From the NCBI GenBank assembly GCA_018224415.1, contig JAGTUZ010000208.1, forward strand, positions 1 to 17,991: DNA of 17,991 bases, written 5' to 3'. Under the pieces are notes generated by a model that saw only the letters and a program-made list of their open reading frames with translations, was not told the origin of the DNA and searched no databases. Position numbers and translations under genes: made by a program. The DNA is from Bacteroidota bacterium. GTDB lineage: Bacteria > Bacteroidota > Ignavibacteria > SZUA-365. Below, piece after piece: positions 13,759 to 17,991 of the stretch (within the stretch, counting starts at the first letter, position 1; each line of letters opens with the position of its first letter).

Positions 13759-14685
13759 CTACGGATTGAGTGGAAAACGCCAGGAGATTCCCGTACCGAC
13801 GAACCATCCCCTGCCAGAGATGCGATCCTGCCCGTCATGCGGGTTCAGCTCGACGCCCACGGAAGCGTCCCACTGCAGGTCTGGCGCCAGCAGCCAGGTC
13901 AGGCCCCCGTCCGCGCGATGCCGGAAGCGTTCGTCGCCGGTATCCCGGCTGCCATACAGCTCGACAAAGACGCCGACGGATTCCGACAGTCCCGTTGCGA
14001 CCACGGCGGTGTAATGCAGGCCGCTGCGCGACTCCTCGAGATCGTGTTCCAACGCGAGATTGCAGCCGAGAGAGAACAGGTCGCCGACATCTCCGGCGAT
14101 CGCAAGACGCAGTTCCGCGGCGGGGTTGTTCGCGGGGAAATCGCCCGTCACCGTCGACGGCAGCGCGGCCATGGCAATCAGGGCGATGGAGGGGAGGGTG
14201 CCACGGGTGAACTGGTATTTCATGCCGATGGAAAGCGGCTCCGTCCCACGTTCGGTGATGCTCTTGCGCGTGCCGGGTGGAACGACCGCGGATATGTCCG
14301 CAGCCTCTGATTCCTCCAGCACCCAGGCCGTTGCGAGTCGCAATTCGAGTCTCTCGGTGAGACCATAGCGCAGCAGCAGACCCGGGAGGGTCCACACGCG
14401 CCCGCCCGCGACGCCGTCGGCGTCCTCTCCGGCCTGTTCCATCACCGCCCCTGTCTCGACCTGCAGCCAGCCCGCCGGTACTGTCTCCGCCGCCTCCGTC
14501 TGGTCCGGACGGTCGGTGGAAAGCGGTTTGGCCGCAATCATTTGCGTTTCCGTCGACCCCTGAAGGCCCTGTGCCTGTGCGAGCCCGGTGAGAATCACGA
14601 GCACGAGCACGAGCACGAGCACGTGTCGCAGCCCGAATGCTTTTCGAGGCTGCCAAACACGTTGCGAGAATTTGGTTTCCTGCAT
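13759..14685 (-). CDS. Outer-membrane beta-barrel protein, transporter-like (copy 1)
   Basis: This 308-residue exported barrel is a divergent paralogue of the next gene. The shared layout is STDRPDQTEAAETVPAGWLQ, VETGAVMEQAG, VWTLPGLLLRYGLTERLELR, then repeated amphipathic strands ending GTGISWRFPLNP. The signal is HVLVLVLVLVILTGLAQAQ; its hydrophobic core comes from a GTGCTC hexamer repeat. ATG 14685 gives a 21-residue n-region and is preferred, but no ribosome binding site is seen. An ATG at 14814 has a purine-rich stretch before it and would add 43 residues rich in His/Val from further hexamers, an unlikely n-region. Function is unknown; the family is annotated as small-molecule transport or porin-like by similarity only. 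Confidence 0.75.
   Translation of the reverse strand: MQETKFSQRVWQPRKAFGLRHVLVLVLVLVILTGLAQAQGLQGSTETQMIAAKPLSTDRPDQTEAAETVPAGWLQVETGAVMEQAGEDADGVAGGRVWTLPGLLLRYGLTERLELRLATAWVLEESEAADISAVVPPGTRKSITERGTEPLSIGMKYQFTRGTLPSIALIAMAALPSTVTGDFPANNPAAELRLAIAGDVGDLFSLGCNLALEHDLEESRSGLHYTAVVATGLSESVGVFVELYGSRDTGDERFRHRADGGLTWLLAPDLQWDASVGVELNPHDGQDRISGRGWFVGTGISWRFPLNP
14596..14623 (-). repeat. Hexamer tandem repeat (CACGAG x4.7) in a signal peptide
   Basis: Four full CACGAG units plus CACG, perfect throughout. Read on the coding strand the repeat gives alternating Val-Leu, forming most of the signal peptide's hydrophobic core. Such a repeat is prone to gain or loss of units, each adding or removing two residues without a frameshift. 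Confidence 0.9.
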
Positions 14686-14730
14686 CGAACCATGAGCCCA
14701 GGGAAAAGCGACGAAACCCGCGCCAGCAGG

Positions 14731-14808
14731 CACGTGCACGTGCACATGCTCGTGCACGAAATGGTGCTCATACTTTTTCATGTGCGCGTTCACGTTCTCG
14801 TTCACGAT
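14731..14808. repeat. Degenerate hexamer-periodic tract (CACGTG/CACGTT-like)
   Basis: Units such as CACGTG CACGTG CACATG CTCGTG CACGAA (14731-14760) and CGCGTT CACGTT CTCGTT CACGAT (14785-14808) keep a six-base period, broken by an unrelated stretch between them. The tract lies in the 246-bp spacer between the divergent barrel and PHP genes. If the longer barrel start were used, it would encode HEHVHVHV-type sequence. Confidence 0.7.
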
Positions 14809-14886
14809 GGCCATCCTCTTTCCAGTTTCCAATAATAAACGCGGATTCATCCGAAATTCCAACTCCCTTCGGCACGCGGTCGTACC

Positions 14887-14915
14887 TTGTATTTTCAGCC
14901 GTCCCGTGCTACATT
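14887..14915 (+). promoter_or_regulatory. Predicted promoter of the PHP hydrolase gene
   Basis: TTGTAT (14887-14892) and TACATT (14910-14915) are 17 bases apart, the same architecture as the sodB promoter. The ATG at 14932 follows only 16 bases after the -10 box, so the transcript would have a leader of about 10 bases or less, in line with the lack of a ribosome binding site. Confidence 0.45.
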
Positions 14916-14931
14916 TCTTTTTGCTCACGAT

Positions 14932-16011
14932 ATGGCATTTCCTTCCATGCACGAGTACATCGGCGCTGTTCACATCCACTCGCGATACTCCGACGGAACG
15001 GGGGAAATTGCCGATATCGTGCGCGCCGCCTCGGATGTGGGACTGGACTTCATCATGCTCAGCGACCACAATACGCTCCGGCCGAAAAAGGACGGACACG
15101 AAGGCTGGCGCGAACACGTGATGGTGCTCATCGGCTACGAAATCAACGACCGGCGCGACCGCAACCACTATCTCGCCTTCGGTCTCGACCGCACGGTGGG
15201 TGTGCGTATCACCGCGCAGGAGTATGTGCGACGTGTGCGCGAACGCGGGGGTGTCGGTTTTATTGCCCATCCGGACGAATGCCGCAACAGCATGCCCGAG
15301 CATCCGCCGTATCCGTGGGACGCCTGGGACAGCGAGGATTTTGACGGCATCGAGATCTGGAACCACATGAGCGAGTGGACTGAAGGACTGACCGACGAGA
15401 ACAAGTTCCAGCGCTTCATCCATCCGCTCAAGTCCATCACCGCGCCGCCCGAGGTCACGCTCCGGCGCTGGGACGGGATTGCCCGCCGCCGCCGCGTCAC
15501 CGCCATCGGCGGCACTGACGCACACGCGCATAAAGCCGACATCATGGGCTTTTTCGACGTGGAGGTCTTTCCGTACAAGGTGATGTTCAAGTGCGTGCAT
15601 ACGCATGTGCTGCTCGACGAGCCGCTGCGGCACGACGACGATTCTGCCTTCGAGGAAGACAAGTGGCGGGTGTACGAGGCCCTGCGCGCCGGCCGCTGTT
15701 TCATCGCGAATGCCTATCAGGGCGACGCCCGCGGCTTCGCCTTCTACGCCACCTCCGCCCACGAAACCCTGCAGATGGGCGACTTCGCGGTATTCCCCGG
15801 TGAAGGACAAATCGCACTGCATGTCCAGCTCCCGCGCGAGGCGCGGCTGCGCTTCGTCTGCAACGGCGAGGAGGTCAAGGAACTGACCACGCAGGAACAC
15901 ACCTTCAGCGTGCCGCATGCCGGCGCCTGGCGTGTCGAGGCATGGATCGATGACAAAGGCTGGATTTTCTCCAACCACATCCGCCTCGGCCACGCCGACG
16001 GCAGCTGCTGA
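14932..16011 (+). CDS. PHP-domain metal-dependent hydrolase
   Basis: This 359-residue protein carries the full set of polymerase-and-histidinol-phosphatase metal-site motifs: HIHSRYSDG (His14, His16, Asp21), LSDHN (Asp45, His46), Glu70 in GYEIND, FIAHPDE (His113) and GGTDAHAH (Asp196, His198). A trinuclear metal site is therefore predicted. It belongs to the stand-alone PHP hydrolases (CehA/YciV-like); no polymerase or HisK context is present. A C-terminal beta-rich region (about 290-355, with QLPREARLRFVCNGEEV) resembles an added sandwich domain. No signal peptide is seen, so it is cytoplasmic. ATG 14947 is an alternative start that would keep all motifs. The substrate is probably a phosphoester but is not defined. 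Confidence 0.85.
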   Translation: MAFPSMHEYIGAVHIHSRYSDGTGEIADIVRAASDVGLDFIMLSDHNTLRPKKDGHEGWREHVMVLIGYEINDRRDRNHYLAFGLDRTVGVRITAQEYVRRVRERGGVGFIAHPDECRNSMPEHPPYPWDAWDSEDFDGIEIWNHMSEWTEGLTDENKFQRFIHPLKSITAPPEVTLRRWDGIARRRRVTAIGGTDAHAHKADIMGFFDVEVFPYKVMFKCVHTHVLLDEPLRHDDDSAFEEDKWRVYEALRAGRCFIANAYQGDARGFAFYATSAHETLQMGDFAVFPGEGQIALHVQLPREARLRFVCNGEEVKELTTQEHTFSVPHAGAWRVEAWIDDKGWIFSNHIRLGHADGSC

Positions 16012-16047
16012 GCGGGAGGGGAGATCCTGCATCGCTCTGATTCCACA

Positions 16048-16068
16048 ACGCCGGCCACCGGCCGGCGT
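16048..16068 (+). terminator. GC-rich 9-bp hairpin between the PHP gene and purF
   Basis: ACGCCGGCC, a three-base ACC loop, and GGCCGGCGT form a perfect stem. There is no T-run, so it may be a weak or factor-dependent terminator, or an element in the purF leader. No purine riboswitch or PurR-like operator is recognisable in the 119-bp spacer. Confidence 0.4.
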
Positions 16069-16130
16069 CCACCGCATTTCATCCATTCCGGTATCGGCCG
16101 GACAGACAACGCAATAAACGCGTCCCCACA

Positions 16131-17639
16131 ATGAACCGCGCACCCAATACCCGTATCGCTCCCGAAGAAGAAATCGACAAGCCGCGTTCCAACTGCGGCG
16201 TCGTCGGTGTGTACGGCGCCCCCGACGCTTCCACGCTCACGTATTACGGACTCCATTCCCTGCAGCACCGCGGCCAGGAGGCCTCGGGCATCGCCTCCTG
16301 TCGGGGCGAGGACAGTCCGGATTCCCGCCTGCGTATCTACAAGGGTCCGGGCCTCGTGACCGAGGTCTTCTCCAACCAGCAGATTCTCACCGACGTGCTG
16401 CCGGGCGACATCGCCATTGGACACAACCGGTACTCGACCACCGGATCCGATAATCTGGAAAACATCCAGCCCTTCATGGTTAATTATCGCGACGGACAGC
16501 TGGCCGTCGCGCACAACGGCAACCTGACCAATACCCGAAGTCTCCGCCGTCGTCTGCAGGAAGAAGGCACCATCTTCCAGACCTCCACTGATACCGAGGT
16601 CATCCTGCACTTGACCGCGCGCAGCCAGGCCGCCACGCCCGAAGACCGCATCATGGATGCACTCAACACCGTGCGCGGCGCCTATTCGCTGGTGATGCTG
16701 CACGGCTCGACGCTGATCGCCGCGCGTGACCCGCACGGCTTCCGACCGCTCTGCCTCGGCCGTCTCGGCGACGCATGGGTCGTTGCCTCGGAAACCTGCG
16801 CGCTCGATATCATGCAGGCAGAGTACGTGCGCGATGTCGAGCCGGGTGAGGTGCTGTTCTTCGACAAGCGCATGGGAGCAAGCGGGGAGCCGATGCGCCG
16901 CCGGCTCACCAACACACCGGAGAAATTCCACCACTGCATTTTCGAATACATTTACTTCTCGCGTCCCGACTCCAAGATTTTTGGGGAGAACGTCGACAAA
17001 ATCCGCCGCCGTCTCGGCAAGGCCCTCGCCGAGGAGAGTCCGGTGCCTGCCGAAGAAGGAGAGACCGTGTTTGTCATGGCCGTGCCCGACAGCTCCAACA
17101 CGGCCGCCGTGGGCTTCGTGCGACGCGCGTCGAAGGACGGCGGCGACACGCGCCTGGAAATCGGCCTCATCCGCAACCACTACATCGGCCGCACCTTCAT
17201 CCAGCCCGGACAGGAGAAGCGCGAGGTGAAGGTGCGCATGAAGTTCAATACCGTCAAGGGCGTGATCGAAGGACGCAAGGTCGTCATCATCGACGACAGC
17301 ATCGTGCGCGGCACCACCAGCCGGCTGCTGATCAATCTCATCCGCGAGGCCAATCCGAAAGAACTGCATGTGCGCATCAGTTCGCCACCGATCATGAGCC
17401 ATTGTCCCTACGGAATGGATTTCCCCAACCGTGAGGAACTCATCGCCCAACAATGCGGCGGCGACATTGAAAGGATACGCGAGGAAATCGGCGCCGACAC
17501 GCTGGGCTACCTGTCCATCGACAAGATGCTCGGCACTGTCAGCCACGAAGACCGACTAGGGTACTGCACTGGTTGCTTTACCGGCGAGTATCCCGTGCCG
17601 CCGGAGGAAAACATGCGCAAGGAGGACCTCGAGGCCTGA
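16131..17639 (+). CDS. purF: Amidophosphoribosyltransferase (Fe-S, propeptide type)
   Basis: It catalyses the first step of purine synthesis: PRPP plus glutamine to phosphoribosylamine. The 502-residue protein has a 21-residue propeptide ahead of the nucleophile Cys22 (SNCGVVGVYG), which must be removed to expose the N-terminal cysteine. The glutaminase domain continues with LQHRGQEASGI and GHNRYST. The PRPP loop VVIIDDSIVRGTT is at 384-396. Four cysteines match the 4Fe-4S ligands of the Bacillus-type enzyme: C269, C425, C479 and C482 (YCTGCFTGEYP). The enzyme is therefore probably oxygen-sensitive, unlike the E. coli type. ATG 16131 has no clear ribosome binding site. No other purine gene is adjacent. 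Its stop overlaps the start of the next gene by one base. Confidence 0.97.
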   Translation: MNRAPNTRIAPEEEIDKPRSNCGVVGVYGAPDASTLTYYGLHSLQHRGQEASGIASCRGEDSPDSRLRIYKGPGLVTEVFSNQQILTDVLPGDIAIGHNRYSTTGSDNLENIQPFMVNYRDGQLAVAHNGNLTNTRSLRRRLQEEGTIFQTSTDTEVILHLTARSQAATPEDRIMDALNTVRGAYSLVMLHGSTLIAARDPHGFRPLCLGRLGDAWVVASETCALDIMQAEYVRDVEPGEVLFFDKRMGASGEPMRRRLTNTPEKFHHCIFEYIYFSRPDSKIFGENVDKIRRRLGKALAEESPVPAEEGETVFVMAVPDSSNTAAVGFVRRASKDGGDTRLEIGLIRNHYIGRTFIQPGQEKREVKVRMKFNTVKGVIEGRKVVIIDDSIVRGTTSRLLINLIREANPKELHVRISSPPIMSHCPYGMDFPNREELIAQQCGGDIERIREEIGADTLGYLSIDKMLGTVSHEDRLGYCTGCFTGEYPVPPEENMRKEDLEA

Positions 17640-17991
17640 TGCACTGCCGCTTCTCCATACGATGCGTGGCGGGGATGCTGCTGCTGCTCGCCCTCCTCGC
17701 CGGACAATCGCACGCGCAGGATGGCCTGCGCGTGTTTGTCAAGGTGCGCCCCGAACTCCGCGCCGTCACCGGCGCGCAGGGACAACGCTTCCCTGCGGGG
17801 GATATACAGGATATAATGGTCCGGTATTCCGTTGCCGCGCCTGTGGCGCTGCTCGATGCGCGCGGCGCCGCCTTCGCCAAGACGTCCGGAGAGGAGCACC
17901 CGCTGGAGAACGTCTACCTGCTGGTGCCCGCGCGTCCGCAGGACGCCACGGCGATGGCCACCGAACTCGCCGCACTGCCGGGCGTCGTGTA
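17639..17991 (+). CDS. Secreted protein, probable N-terminus of an S8 (subtilisin-like) peptidase (partial)
   Basis: The frame starts with ATG 17639-17641, sharing its A with the purF stop, and remains open to the window edge (117 codons). AAGGAGG (17619-17625) lies 13 bases upstream, a loose spacing. Residues 1-27 form a clear Sec signal (RCVAGMLLLLALLAGQSHAQ). The mature part begins DGLRVFVKVRPELRAV and ends with HPLENVYLLVPARP and ATAMATELAALPGVV. This last pattern resembles the I9-type propeptide (LExxYxV...AxELAxLPGVxYAE) before secreted S8 peptidase domains. No catalytic residues are in view, so the peptidase call is inference from the prodomain-like motif. Confidence 0.6.
   Translation, partial: MHCRFSIRCVAGMLLLLALLAGQSHAQDGLRVFVKVRPELRAVTGAQGQRFPAGDIQDIMVRYSVAAPVALLDARGAAFAKTSGEEHPLENVYLLVPARPQDATAMATELAALPGVV

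Noticed and set aside
14596..14808. Possible CRISPR array or iteron origin
   Set aside because: Units are contiguous hexamers without spacers, there are no cas genes, and no replication initiator gene or DnaA-box cluster is nearby.
16012..16130. Purine riboswitch ahead of purF
   Set aside because: Only a simple 9-bp hairpin is visible; the three-way junction and conserved loop sequences of the purine aptamer are absent.
14815..16143. Upstream extension of the barrel frame on the minus strand to 794 codons
   Set aside because: The extension is antisense to the PHP hydrolase, which has full motif support. Only the part from about 14685 (at most 14814) is plausible.

Overview
The window is about 18 kb of GC-rich, gene-dense bacterial DNA. 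Two outer-membrane beta-barrel genes, a lipoprotein-type lipobox and Tat-type signals show a Gram-negative cell envelope. A hybrid histidine kinase with N-terminal TPR repeats, the style of the barrel proteins, and promoters of the form TTG-17 bp-TAnATT suggest a high-GC member of the Bacteroidota/Chlorobiota (FCB) group. This placement is an inference; there is no rRNA or other marker in the window to fix it.

Left part (1-4388). A nucleoside-salvage pair reads leftward: thymidine kinase (tdk) overlaps by one base the start of a NupC-type nucleoside transporter, which runs off the left edge. Reading rightward from the shared 184-bp spacer is a 932-residue TPR-PAS-histidine kinase-receiver protein.

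Central part (4533-9835). Three genes lie close together on the plus strand: a DUF362 protein with a twin-arginine signal, a six-cluster NapH/NapG-like polyferredoxin with an internal twin-arginine motif, and an APC-type permease fused to PTS EIIA-like and TrkA-C-like regulatory domains. The last two overlap by GTGA. The permease frame continues without a stop into a lipoprotein-like DUF6174 sequence. This block is the best candidate for an uncharacterised redox/transport system. Its function cannot be read from sequence alone.

Middle right (9892-12536). A methyltransferase remnant lacking its SAM-binding core is followed by an MscS channel, a LiaF-like membrane protein that is frameshifted and truncated, and an iron-type superoxide dismutase with a clear promoter and ribosome binding site. 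The spacers here hold long hairpins and heptamer-periodic repeats.

Right part (12537-17991). A 237-bp nested palindrome separates sodB from two convergent, related outer-membrane barrel genes. The signal peptides of both barrels contain short tandem repeats. Divergent from them is a PHP-family metal-dependent hydrolase, then an Fe-S-type purF. PurF overlaps the start of a secreted protein, probably an S8 peptidase, cut by the window edge. No tRNA, rRNA, CRISPR array, insertion sequence or phage gene was found. No gene-free stretch exceeds 300 bases.
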